Below are positions 27,593 through 35,613 of a DNA stretch of 41,318 nucleotides, piece after piece. The notes below the pieces were generated by a model. It did not search any database and was not told the origin of the DNA. It was given only the letters and a program-made list of their open reading frames with translations. Numbering within the stretch: the stretch's first letter is position 1; every line of letters begins with the position of its first letter. Source of the stretch: Desulfovibrionaceae bacterium CG1_02_65_16. Lineage in GTDB: Bacteria > Desulfobacterota > Desulfovibrionia > Desulfovibrionales > Desulfovibrionaceae. Made by a program: the position numbers and the translations under genes. The stretch lies in assembly GCA_001871085.1 (NCBI GenBank), contig MNUQ01000125.1, positions 1-41,318 of the forward strand. The letters are read 5' to 3'.

Positions 27593-28394
27593 CCTCCAGC
27601 CGGATCAGGCGGAGAAATTCCCGCAAAACGTCCTTATCCAGGCAACATTGCGCTCCGGCGAAGTGAAGCGAGCGGCCGTGGTCATTGCTGGATTCTTCTT
27701 TACGTGCGTTCCGCCACGCAGGCGAAAAACGCTCTCCCCCAATGGACACAACGGCCCCCCAACGCCATGCCCCTGCATAAAACAGCGGGCGGGGCGTTGA
27801 GGGGCTGATTTTACCATCCTTATTATGCGCCGCAGCCTGGGCCCGCTGATGAAGCGGACAACGCGCCCAAACCCGCCGACAGCCCCAAAGCAGGCGGTCG
27901 CATGCTGGGCATGCCAAGCATGAGCATAACGCCTTTTGCTGGAACGCAAATCGTCCGGCAGGATTCAACTTCCGAATAATTCGACGAAATTCCTGGATGT
28001 CAAATGGCAGGATTGACGCTCCCGGCGTAAGCGCCAAGGAAAACGTGTTTTTGAGGCCGCCCCTTTGCGAGTGCCGCCCAAAACCCACATGGTGGGGCAT
28101 GCCACGGCGGCTTCAAGGTTGCCGCCCTGCAAGTTTGGGCGGTCGCTTGCCCATTTCTCCACCCTGCCGGCCCTGGTCGCCAATGCTCAGCAGAAGCTTG
28201 CGACGACAGGGAAAAACAATATCGAGAAATGTCCCGCAAACACTTTGACAATACCCCTTTTATAATTGTACCTGATTATCTGGCAAAAGGCAATGAGGTC
28301 ACCAAATGTTTAAGTTAGACACTCAAGCCCCTTGCCAGAGCCCAACGTGGTCCAGACAGTGCCGCCCCCCTTTAAGTCACGGGAGGAACAGCGC
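27593..28394. other. 802-bp region with no convincing gene
   Basis: Between the flavoprotein gene and the CooA-like gene. Short frames on both strands lack recognisable domains and good ribosome binding sites. It contains a long GC-rich hairpin (27755-27804), a small perfect hairpin (28122-28142) and a more AT-rich end (28210-28330) that probably holds the promoter of the downstream regulator. It may be a decayed gene or an untranslated regulatory region. Confidence 0.6.
27755..27804. repeat. Long GC-rich inverted repeat
   Basis: 12-bp arms with one mismatch (CCCCCCAACGCC at 27755-27766 and GGCGTTGAGGGG at 27793-27804) and a 26-base loop that can pair further. It is followed on the plus strand by CTGATTTTACC. 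It might end transcription of the flavoprotein gene 160 bp upstream, but the T run is short. Confidence 0.5.
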
Positions 28395-29072
28395 ATGGCC
28401 GGTCACCCAGCCGGGAACATGAAGCCCAGCCTTATTGAAGCCCTTGCTCAGGACAGCGGGGGCCAATCGCTGCTGTCCCACTTCACCGAGTGCAAATATC
28501 ACAAGCGCCATCTCTTATTTATCCCCTATCACAAGGAAAACCTTATTTTCCTTGTCAAGCAAGGTCGATTGCGCGTGTACCTGGCCCTTCGGGGAAAGGA
28601 GATCTCTCTCGCCATCCTTGGTCCGGGCGATGTTTACAGCACGCATACCCGGGCGCACGTGGAGGCGCTGGAGGACACGACAATCCTGACCTGCCCCATT
28701 GATACGTTCCTCATCCACGCCAATCAACAAAATACGCTCATCGCCGCGCTGATGGGCTCCGTCGGCCGTCTCATGACCGGGGCCATCTCCACAATCGAGA
28801 ATCTCTACTTCAACTGCGCCGACAAGCGGGTGGCCGTATACTTTTATGAGCAGGCGGCCAGTCTCGGCCAGGAGGTCAAGGAGGGGATTTACGTGAAGAT
28901 CGGACTGACGGTGGACAATATCGCCAAGATCGTCGGTTCCTCCCGACAAACCGTCTCGACGCTCCTCTCATCCATGGAAAAGGCAGGAATAATCAAAAAG
29001 CTCAACCGCGGCGAATATATTGTACGTGACATGCGGGAGTTGTTCCTCTTGGCAAACTCCTGCTCGGAGTAG
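28395..29072 (+). CDS. CooA-like haem CO sensor, Crp/Fnr family
   Basis: A 225-aa regulator. Its effector domain (about residues 35-110) and C-helix (about 115-150) share long stretches with R. rubrum CooA: GRLRVYL, EISL, VEA, the GR-x-x-T core and TIENL. The helix-turn-helix GSSRQTVST near residue 190 is nearly the CooA recognition helix. The Fe(II) haem ligand His77 of CooA is conserved (H84), but the Cys75 equivalent is Ser82. CooA binds CO and activates coo genes. The ATG at 28395 has GGAGG 8 nt upstream; a TTG start 63 bp earlier is poorer, and Met9 would match CooA length. It lies just upstream of the hydrogenase operon with CooA-type sites between. No direct proof of haem binding. Confidence 0.82.
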   Translation: MAGHPAGNMKPSLIEALAQDSGGQSLLSHFTECKYHKRHLLFIPYHKENLIFLVKQGRLRVYLALRGKEISLAILGPGDVYSTHTRAHVEALEDTTILTCPIDTFLIHANQQNTLIAALMGSVGRLMTGAISTIENLYFNCADKRVAVYFYEQAASLGQEVKEGIYVKIGLTVDNIAKIVGSSRQTVSTLLSSMEKAGIIKKLNRGEYIVRDMRELFLLANSCSE

Positions 29073-29141
29073 CGAGCCATGCTTCATACAACAGCACATA
29101 ATGTAATGTTGTGTGAGTCATTGCCGACAGCAACAGTATTT

Positions 29142-29157
29142 TGTCGTCTGTGCGACA
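29142..29157. promoter_or_regulatory. Candidate CooA operator 1 upstream of cooM
   Basis: TGTCGTCTGTGCGACA is a 16-bp inverted repeat, TGTCG-N6-CGACA, matching the form of known CooA sites (TGTCA-N6-CGACA in R. rubrum). Its centre is about 41 bp ahead of a likely start site at 29190-29191, given TGTAAT at 29178-29183 as a -10, the spacing of CRP-type class II activation. Inference from sequence. Confidence 0.75.
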
Positions 29158-29177
29158 TGCGCTTCAATCGCGCATAT

Positions 29178-29183
29178 TGTAAT
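29178..29183 (+). promoter_or_regulatory. Possible -10 element of the coo promoter
   Basis: TGTAAT, placed so that operator 1 would occupy the -35 region. No consensus -35 hexamer is seen, as expected for an activator-dependent promoter. It would give a leader of about 160 bases before cooM. Confidence 0.5.
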
Positions 29184-29218
29184 AGAGAATTATTCAACAC
29201 ACATCGTCATATAACATG

Positions 29219-29234
29219 TGATCCCTTCAGATCA
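29219..29234. promoter_or_regulatory. CRP-sized inverted repeat between the two operators
   Basis: TGATC-CCTTCA-GATCA, a 16-bp inverted repeat with perfect 5-bp arms and 6-base spacer, the same architecture as the CooA-type sites but different arms. It could be a site for another Crp/Fnr protein, or chance. Confidence 0.35.
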
Positions 29235-29287
29235 TCGATCGTAGTGCTTTCAGGCAAAAACAATAAATTTGTTTTTAAATCGAAAAC

Positions 29288-29303
29288 TGTCGCCTTCGTG
29301 ACA
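29288..29303. promoter_or_regulatory. Candidate CooA operator 2 upstream of cooM
   Basis: TGTCGCCTTCGTGACA, whose reverse complement is TGTCA-N6-CGACA, the R. rubrum CooA pattern exactly. Its centre is about 146 bp from operator 1 and 56 bp ahead of the cooM ATG. It might serve a second promoter (TAGGTT at 29325 as -10) or help operator 1. Confidence 0.7.
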
Positions 29304-29351
29304 GAATTTTACTTTCACATGGGTTAGGTTGTCATTGTAAAGGAGGCAGTC

Positions 29352-32300
29352 ATGCAAATATCCGCCCAATACGTAATGTTTGTAGGCGCCATGATTGCTC
29401 TTGTGAGCGAGGTTTTGGCGTCTCTTTCGCTCAAGAATCTCAAAAAGCTCACGGCTTATTCCGCATTTGCCCAGCTCGGGTATGTGCTCGTCGGTCTCGG
29501 GTCGGTGGATCAGAACGGAACGGCAGGCGCCGTTTTGCAGCTGCTCTACCAGGCCGTGGCCAGAACCGTATGGTACCTGTCGCTGCGACGGCTGGCTGCG
29601 GTGCAAGGCGGTTATTCGCTCTCGGCGCTGACATCCGCGGGGGGCCGACGGCCGGGGCTGGCCCTGCTGCTGGGCTTCTCCATGTTCACCGCCATTGGGC
29701 TTACTCCCTTCACCGCGCCTCCAGGCAAGGAGCTCCTGCTGCTTTCCGCCGTAAAGGACGGCAGCTTCCTGGTCGCCCTTGCCCTGGCAGCGGCCGGAAT
29801 TGTGGCCGCCCTGTATACGGTGCGTGTTGTTCATGCCGTGTGCCTGAAGCAGGATGTGAAGCAGGAGCCCAAGCCCGCATATTTTGAGGGCGTTGGCGCG
29901 GGCAACCTTGTGCTGGCGGGTGCGCTGGCCCTGGCCTGCCTCTTCTCCGGACCGCTGACCGGACTGCTTGCGACGTGGCTGGCAGGGCCCGCTGGAGCCG
30001 CTGGCCACATGGCCGAGCAGGGAGGCTGGCCGCTTGCGGTGCTGATCGCCTACCTTGGCGCGTTCGCCATGTTCGCGATTGGCCGTTTTGCGCCGAAGCT
30101 GCGCGGGCTGGCCGCGCTGGCCCTTGCCGCAGCGACGCTGGGGGCGGTTCTGGCGGCGCCGCTAGCCGATCCGCTCCGGCAGCTTTTCACCATGCTCTTC
30201 GCCCTGGGCGGCGGGCTTATCGTTGTCTACTCCGTTGGCTACATGCACGGGCACGAGGGCGAGGACCGCTATTTCTTCTTCCTGTTCCTCATGCTGGCCT
30301 CGCTCATCGGGCTGGCTTCCGTCACGGATGTGGCCGCCTTCTATAGCTGCTTCGAAATCATGACGTTCTCCTCCTACCTGCTCGTGGTGCATAAGCGCTC
30401 CGACGAGTCCCTCGCGGCCGGCGCAAAGTACTTGGTCATGTGCGTGGGCGGCGCCAATGTCATGCAGGTTGGCCTGCTGGCCCTGGCCGTCACCGGCGCG
30501 CCCAACGGACTTGGCGGGATGGGCGGCATGGCCGGAGCCCTCGCGGCGTACAGTCCCGCCGCCGCCGCCGGCGTGGCGCTCATGGTGCTGGCGGGCTTCA
30601 CGGTCAAGGCGGGCTTTTTCCCGCTGCATTCCTGGCTTCCCGCCGCGCACCCCGTGGCGCCGTCCTCCATTTCGGCCCCATTGTCCGGCTTGCTGACCAA
30701 GGTTGGCGTGTTCGGCGTGGCCCTGGTCGTCTCGGCCTTGGCCAGCACCCCTCTTGAGGGCGGATACGCCCGCTTGGTGCTGTGGCTGCTTACCGGCATG
30801 GCGGCGGTGACCTTCATCATCGGCGAGGTGATGGCCCTGATGCAGCAGGACATCAAGCGCATGCTCGCCTACTCCACCCTCGCCCAAATCGGCGAAATCG
30901 GCTTGGTGCTCAGTCTGGGCACTTTCGCCGCCACGGCCGGCGCCCTTGTCCATGTGCTGAACCACGCGGTGATGAAGGACCTGCTCTTCCTCGCGGCGGG
31001 CGGCCTCATCCTGCGCGCGGGCAGCCAGCGCATCGACAATCTCGCGGGCATGGGCAAGGCCATGCCGTTCACCGGCGCCTGCATGGCCGTCGGTCTGGTG
31101 TCCATCATGGGCCTGCCGCCCATGGGCGGATTCTTCAGCAAGTTTCTTATGCTCAAGGCCGCGCTCGACTCCGGGCAGCCTTGGATCGCCGCGCTGATCC
31201 TGATCGGCGGGCTCATCGGCTGCATTTACTATGGCCGCATCATCAAGGTGCTGTTCTTCAACAAGTATGAGGGCGCGCCTGTGGCCCCGCTGCCGGTGAC
31301 CATGGACTTGAGCATCGGCGTGCTGGCCGCATTGGCGCTGTGCTCGGGCATCTTCTCGGCGCAGTGGGCGGGACTTGTCCTGCCGGCGGCAACCGCGCTT
31401 TTCCCCGCCGGCGGCACGCTGCCCGACATCACCATAACCTGGATGCCCGCCGCATTCCTGCCGCTCATCGGCGCGGCGCTGGCCATTGCGCTGCGCAAGA
31501 ACCTGAAGCTCTGCGGCTCGGCGGCCACGGCGAGCCTTGTGCTGGCGCTCGGCTGGGCCATTGTCGGCACCGGCTTCCCCACCGAGCTACAGCGCTATTT
31601 CGCCCTACTGGTGCTGGCCCTCGGCGTGCTCAACGTCGCCTACTCCACTGGCTACATGGCGCACAGCCACACCCCCTGGCGCTTTTTCGCGGTCTTTTTA
31701 ACCATGATCAGCGGCCTGGTGGGCATGACGACAGTCAGCTCGCTCGTGGCGTTCTTCTGCTTCTGGGAGATCATGAGCAGCTGGCCGTTGTTCTTCGCCA
31801 TCATTCACGAGGAAACGCCCTCGGCGCTGAAGGAAGGCACCAAGTACTTCCTGTTCAACATCGCTGGCGCATCGTTCTTGTTCCTGGGCGTGCTGTTTCT
31901 CGGGCACGCCTGCGGCGGCTATGACTTCGACACCGTGGCAAGGGCCGTGGCGTCCCAGCCGGCCGCCGTCTGGATGCCCGGCATATGCCTGATGGGCCTC
32001 GGCATGCTGATGAAGGCGGCCATGCTGCCGGTGCGCATCGATTGGCAGATGCACCCGGCCACCGCGCCCACCCCGGTGAGCGGCTACATCTCGGCCATGC
32101 TCTTGAAGAGCGGTCCCTTTGGCATCCTGCTGCTGCGCTTTGTGCTGGCCCATGGCGCCACCGGCGACGCGGCCCACGCCCTGGACACCGCCATGTACGT
32201 GGGCGCCTGGATCGGCGGCATCACCATCCTGTATGCGGGCGTGCAGGCGCTGCTGCAAACCGGCATCAAGGAAATGCTCATCTACTCCACCGTCAGCCAG

Positions 32301-33116
32301 CTCGGCTACATCGTGCTCGGCATCTGCCTCGGCACGTCGCTTGGCGTCACCGGAGGCCTGCTGCACCTGTTCAACCACATGCTCTTCAAGGATCTGGCGT
32401 TCCTGTGCGCCGGCGCGCTCATGTTCGCCAGCCACGCCCATAACCTTGAGGAGCTTGGCGGCATGGGCCGCAAAATGCCGGTGACCTTCCTGTGCTTCAG
32501 CGCGGCCCTGTTCTCGGCAGCGGGCATGCCGCCCTTCAACGGATTCAATTCCAAGCTGATCATCTACTACGCCCTGATTGAACGCGGCGAGCTCGTGCTG
32601 GCCATCATCGCCATTCTGACAAGCGTCATCACCATGGCGTACTTCCTCAAGTTCATGCACGGAGCGTTCTTTGGCCAGTTGACGCCCGCGGCGGAGCGCG
32701 CAAGCGAGGTCGGACTGGCCATGCGGCTGCCGATCATGCTCCTGGCGATGTTGTGCCTGGTCACCGGCGCATTTCCAGGGCTGGCGCTCATTCCCATCGC
32801 CGGGTTGGAGCAAAGCCTGAGCCTCACGCCGCCAGCGGTCGGACTCTCGGGCATCGTCTCCGGCTACGGCGCCTGCAACATGACGCTCCTGAGCTTCATG
32901 CTCTTCATTGTCGGCGGGGGCGTGTGGTTTGGCGTCTCGCGCCTCACCGCCGGCAGGGTGCGCCGCACGGCCATCCACACCTGCGGCGAGACCAGCGTGG
33001 ACCAGCGCCTTACGCGCATTGGCGCTGGCGACCTCTACGCCGCTCCAATCAAGTTGCTTTCCGGTATGTCTCGGGGATACTTCTCACTCAAGCGCCTGGG
33101 AGGACAGCATGACTGA
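29352..33116 (+). CDS. cooM: CooM, large membrane subunit of CO-induced hydrogenase
   Basis: A 1254-aa polytopic protein, close to the size of R. rubrum CooM. It is a fusion of NuoL/M/N antiporter-like modules. The conserved broken-helix motif (Lys then a YSxxxQ-type stretch) occurs three times: about residues 30-48 (LKKLTAYSAFAQLGY), 500-520 (IKRMLAYSTLAQIGE) and 971-990 (IKEMLIYSTVSQLGY). The first module lacks its N-terminal half, so there are about two and a half modules. The protein should pump protons or sodium with electron flow to H2. AAGGAGG sits 5 nt before the ATG. Its end overlaps cooK by 8 bp. Identity rests on size, module pattern and operon order. Confidence 0.93.
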   Translation: MQISAQYVMFVGAMIALVSEVLASLSLKNLKKLTAYSAFAQLGYVLVGLGSVDQNGTAGAVLQLLYQAVARTVWYLSLRRLAAVQGGYSLSALTSAGGRRPGLALLLGFSMFTAIGLTPFTAPPGKELLLLSAVKDGSFLVALALAAAGIVAALYTVRVVHAVCLKQDVKQEPKPAYFEGVGAGNLVLAGALALACLFSGPLTGLLATWLAGPAGAAGHMAEQGGWPLAVLIAYLGAFAMFAIGRFAPKLRGLAALALAAATLGAVLAAPLADPLRQLFTMLFALGGGLIVVYSVGYMHGHEGEDRYFFFLFLMLASLIGLASVTDVAAFYSCFEIMTFSSYLLVVHKRSDESLAAGAKYLVMCVGGANVMQVGLLALAVTGAPNGLGGMGGMAGALAAYSPAAAAGVALMVLAGFTVKAGFFPLHSWLPAAHPVAPSSISAPLSGLLTKVGVFGVALVVSALASTPLEGGYARLVLWLLTGMAAVTFIIGEVMALMQQDIKRMLAYSTLAQIGEIGLVLSLGTFAATAGALVHVLNHAVMKDLLFLAAGGLILRAGSQRIDNLAGMGKAMPFTGACMAVGLVSIMGLPPMGGFFSKFLMLKAALDSGQPWIAALILIGGLIGCIYYGRIIKVLFFNKYEGAPVAPLPVTMDLSIGVLAALALCSGIFSAQWAGLVLPAATALFPAGGTLPDITITWMPAAFLPLIGAALAIALRKNLKLCGSAATASLVLALGWAIVGTGFPTELQRYFALLVLALGVLNVAYSTGYMAHSHTPWRFFAVFLTMISGLVGMTTVSSLVAFFCFWEIMSSWPLFFAIIHEETPSALKEGTKYFLFNIAGASFLFLGVLFLGHACGGYDFDTVARAVASQPAAVWMPGICLMGLGMLMKAAMLPVRIDWQMHPATAPTPVSGYISAMLLKSGPFGILLLRFVLAHGATGDAAHALDTAMYVGAWIGGITILYAGVQALLQTGIKEMLIYSTVSQLGYIVLGICLGTSLGVTGGLLHLFNHMLFKDLAFLCAGALMFASHAHNLEELGGMGRKMPVTFLCFSAALFSAAGMPPFNGFNSKLIIYYALIERGELVLAIIAILTSVITMAYFLKFMHGAFFGQLTPAAERASEVGLAMRLPIMLLAMLCLVTGAFPGLALIPIAGLEQSLSLTPPAVGLSGIVSGYGACNMTLLSFMLFIVGGGVWFGVSRLTAGRVRRTAIHTCGETSVDQRLTRIGAGDLYAAPIKLLSGMSRGYFSLKRLGGQHD

Positions 33117-34080
33117 TATCCTGGAAGCGGCCTTCGCCATTCTGATATTCCCGGGCGGGCTTTTCGCCCTCGCCCTGGGACTGTTCCTCAAGGGCACGGA
33201 CAGAAAGGTGCTGGCCCGGCTGCAACGGCGCGTCGGACCGCCTCTTTACCAGCCCGTGCTCGACATCATCAAGCTCATGACCAAGGAGACGCTCATTCCG
33301 TCCACGGCAAACGAGGTGGCCTTCCGGCTGGCGCCCGTGCTGGGGTTGACCGGCGTGCTGGTCACCGCGGCGGTGATGCCCATCGGCGGCGTATGGAGCG
33401 GCGTCAACGGCCTGGGCGACCTGCTCATTCTGCTCTACCTGCTGCCCATTCCCGCCATGGGGCTGATGCTCGCAGGCGGAGCCTCCAGCTCCCCCTACGG
33501 CGCTCTTGGCTTCTCGCGCGAGATGTGCCTGATGTTCGCCTATGAGATGCCGCTCATCGCCTCGTTTTTGGCGGTTGCGGTGCGCGTTGGCGGGGCCACC
33601 GGGTCGCTGTTATCCCTGCCGGCCATCATGGACTACCAGTTCCAGCACGGTCCGCTGCTTTTCGACCCGGTAATGCTGCCAGCGGCCCTGGCGCTGATTC
33701 TCTTCATTCCCGGCACCATGGGCAGCGGACTCTTTGATATTCCCGAGGCCGAGCCCGAGGTCATCGAAGGGCCGCTGCTTGAATACTCCGGCCCGCTGCT
33801 TGCTGTATTCCACCTCATGAGCGTGGTGAAGCTGGTGGTTGTGCTGGAGTTGGCGGTTGCGCTCCTGTGCCCGAATCCCCTTGTCGCCGGCGGCGGGGCC
33901 GGGGTGCTGGCGAATCTGGCCTGGCACATTTGCAAGTGTCTGGTGCTGCTCATGGTTTCGGTGACATGCTTCCGGGCGGCCACTGGTCGGCTGCGTCTGG
34001 ACCAGGGCTTCTCGTTCTTCGTGAAGTACACCTCGCCACTGGCGCTCGTCAGCCTTGGGCTGGCGTTCATGCTGCGGTAA
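33109..34080 (+). CDS. cooK: CooK, NuoH-like membrane subunit
   Basis: A 323-aa protein with about eight transmembrane helices of the NuoH/HycD family. Residues 25-40 (KGTDRKVLARLQRRVG), then PPLYQPVLDIIKLMTKE, form the conserved loop that connects the peripheral arm to the membrane. The conserved acidic loop (FDIPEAEPEVIEGPLLEYSG) is also present. It links the hydrogenase module to CooM. The ATG at 33109 follows GGGAGGACAGC and lies inside cooM. Confidence 0.93.
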   Translation: MTDILEAAFAILIFPGGLFALALGLFLKGTDRKVLARLQRRVGPPLYQPVLDIIKLMTKETLIPSTANEVAFRLAPVLGLTGVLVTAAVMPIGGVWSGVNGLGDLLILLYLLPIPAMGLMLAGGASSSPYGALGFSREMCLMFAYEMPLIASFLAVAVRVGGATGSLLSLPAIMDYQFQHGPLLFDPVMLPAALALILFIPGTMGSGLFDIPEAEPEVIEGPLLEYSGPLLAVFHLMSVVKLVVVLELAVALLCPNPLVAGGGAGVLANLAWHICKCLVLLMVSVTCFRAATGRLRLDQGFSFFVKYTSPLALVSLGLAFMLR

Positions 34081-34094
34081 AGGAAGGGTGCCTG

Positions 34095-34550
34095 ATGCTT
34101 CAATTCCTCAGCAAGCTCGCTCCGCGATCCCCCTGGATCTACCGGATTAACGCGGGCTCCTGCAACGGCTGTGATGTGGAGATGGCCACCACCGCGCTTA
34201 TTCCGCGCTATGACGTGGAGCGCCTGGGCTGCAAGTATTGCGGCAGCCCCCGGCATGCGGACGTGGTGCTCATTTCCGGTCCGCTCACCCTGCGCGTGCG
34301 CGACAAGGTGCTGCGCGTCTACAACGAGATTCCGCATCCCAAGGTCACGGTTGCGGTGGGCGTGTGCCCGGTTTCCGGCGGCTGCTTCCGCGACGGGTAT
34401 TCCGTGGGCGCGGACATCGACCATTACATTCCGCTGGATGTCATTGTCCCTGGCTGTCCGCCAAGGCCGCAGGCCATCATGGAAGGCGTGCTGAAGGCCG
34501 TCGAGGTCTGGCGCGCCAGGCTTGAGGAGGGCATATGCTCCCATTCCTGA
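34095..34550 (+). CDS. cooL: CooL, hydrogenase small subunit
   Basis: A 151-aa NuoB/HycG-family protein. C23 and C26 (GSCNGCD), C91 and C121 (PGCPPRPQ) are the four ligands of the proximal [4Fe-4S] cluster that takes electrons to or from the NiFe site in CooH. AGGAAGGG precedes the ATG at 34095. It overlaps cooX by 16 bp. The GCKYCGSPRHAD region (C46, C49) adds a further Cys pair. Confidence 0.94.
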   Translation: MLQFLSKLAPRSPWIYRINAGSCNGCDVEMATTALIPRYDVERLGCKYCGSPRHADVVLISGPLTLRVRDKVLRVYNEIPHPKVTVAVGVCPVSGGCFRDGYSVGADIDHYIPLDVIVPGCPPRPQAIMEGVLKAVEVWRARLEEGICSHS

Positions 34551-35062
34551 AGATAATGCTCCGCAATCTGATCCTTGGCCCTTCCACGGACCCGTTTCCC
34601 TTTGCCCCGGCGAAGACCCACAAGAACTTCCGTGGCTGCGCCGTGTTCGACCCGGAAAAGTGCATTCTCTGCGGCATTTGCCGCCACGTATGCGCCGCGG
34701 GCGCCATCCAGCTCCGCGTCAGCGAGGACGGCTCGGGGATGCAGTACATGCTGTGGCACAACTCCTGCGTATTCTGCGGCATGTGCGCCCACTACTGCCC
34801 CACCGGCGCGCTGACCATGTCCGACAACTGGCACCTTGTTCATACGGGTGCGGAGATGTTCTCCAATTGCATTTCGAGCTTCATCCCCTTTGGCGAATGC
34901 GCCCAGTGCGGAGCCAAGATTCAGCCGCGCACGCAGGCCATCATCGACAAGATCGGCGAGCGCAGCCCCGAACGGTTTTTGCTTTGCCCCAAGTGCAAGC
35001 GCGAGAGCATCGTCAGGAACGTGGCGAAGGTGAACCACCTTCCCGCAGAGGAGAACCCATGA
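34535..35062 (+). CDS. cooX: CooX, two-[4Fe-4S] ferredoxin-like subunit
   Basis: A 175-aa NuoI/HycF-family protein with two ferredoxin motifs, CILCGICRHVC and CVFCGMCAHYC, each followed by the expected distant Cys-Pro or Cys-Ala. The C-terminal third also holds two CxxC pairs (CAQC and CPKC), like a small zinc ribbon or rubredoxin-like knuckle. It should carry electrons between CooF and CooL. Its stop overlaps the cooU start at ATGA. Confidence 0.93.
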   Translation: MLPFLKIMLRNLILGPSTDPFPFAPAKTHKNFRGCAVFDPEKCILCGICRHVCAAGAIQLRVSEDGSGMQYMLWHNSCVFCGMCAHYCPTGALTMSDNWHLVHTGAEMFSNCISSFIPFGECAQCGAKIQPRTQAIIDKIGERSPERFLLCPKCKRESIVRNVAKVNHLPAEENP

Positions 35063-35613
35063 ACGAACAAGGAATGCAATCCGCCGAAAAGGCCGTGTCC
35101 CAGGTCCTTGGCGCGGGGTCCATCACCTGGACCTCGGATGTGAACGGCAATTTCTTCGGGTGGGTGAAGCTCTGCGACTCGAAGAGCCTGCTCTCCATTG
35201 CGCCCCCGCTGGCCGAGATCGGCGCCCGCCTCATGACCGTCACCGCTTACGGCAACGACAAGTTCGGGCGTATCGCTGGGCACGGGATAGCCTACCACTT
35301 CGACCTGGATGGCGTGGTGGTGACCGTGTCCGTCTGTCTGCCCGACTCCCCGCCCAGGGTTCCCTCAATCACCCCGTGGTTCCAAAACGCGGACTGGAAC
35401 GAACGCGAGTTCGCCGAGCTCTATGGAATCATTCTGGAAGATCATCCGAACCCGCGGCGTCTGTTCCTCGACAAGGGCCTCGACGCGGCCATACTCGACC
35501 GGTTGGTTCCGCTCTCCACCATGATGAATGGCGCCTCAACCTCCACGCTGTGGGAAAAGGTGTTTGCGGGAAAGCAATTGCCTGAATGGACCAAGGGGGA
35601 AAACAACTCATGA
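35059..35613 (+). CDS. cooU: CooU, NuoC-like subunit
   Basis: A 184-aa protein of the complex I 30-kDa family. The signature WNEREFAELYGI, then HPNPRRLFLDKG, is intact. It structurally supports the large subunit CooH. Start at ATGA overlap with cooX; its own stop overlaps cooH the same way. Confidence 0.92.
   Translation: MNEQGMQSAEKAVSQVLGAGSITWTSDVNGNFFGWVKLCDSKSLLSIAPPLAEIGARLMTVTAYGNDKFGRIAGHGIAYHFDLDGVVVTVSVCLPDSPPRVPSITPWFQNADWNEREFAELYGIILEDHPNPRRLFLDKGLDAAILDRLVPLSTMMNGASTSTLWEKVFAGKQLPEWTKGENNS

Noticed and set aside
27381-28100. A 239-codon minus-strand frame in and before the gene-poor stretch
   Set aside because: Arg/Pro-rich low-complexity protein that overlaps the flavoprotein gene; no start signal.
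28245-28266. TTGACA followed by TATAAT ahead of the CooA-like gene
   Set aside because: Both hexamers are perfect but only 10 bp apart, too short for a sigma-70 promoter.
29079-29327. An 82-codon frame in the cooA-cooM spacer
   Set aside because: It overlaps both candidate operators, is AT-rich with no ribosome binding site, and shows no recognisable domain.
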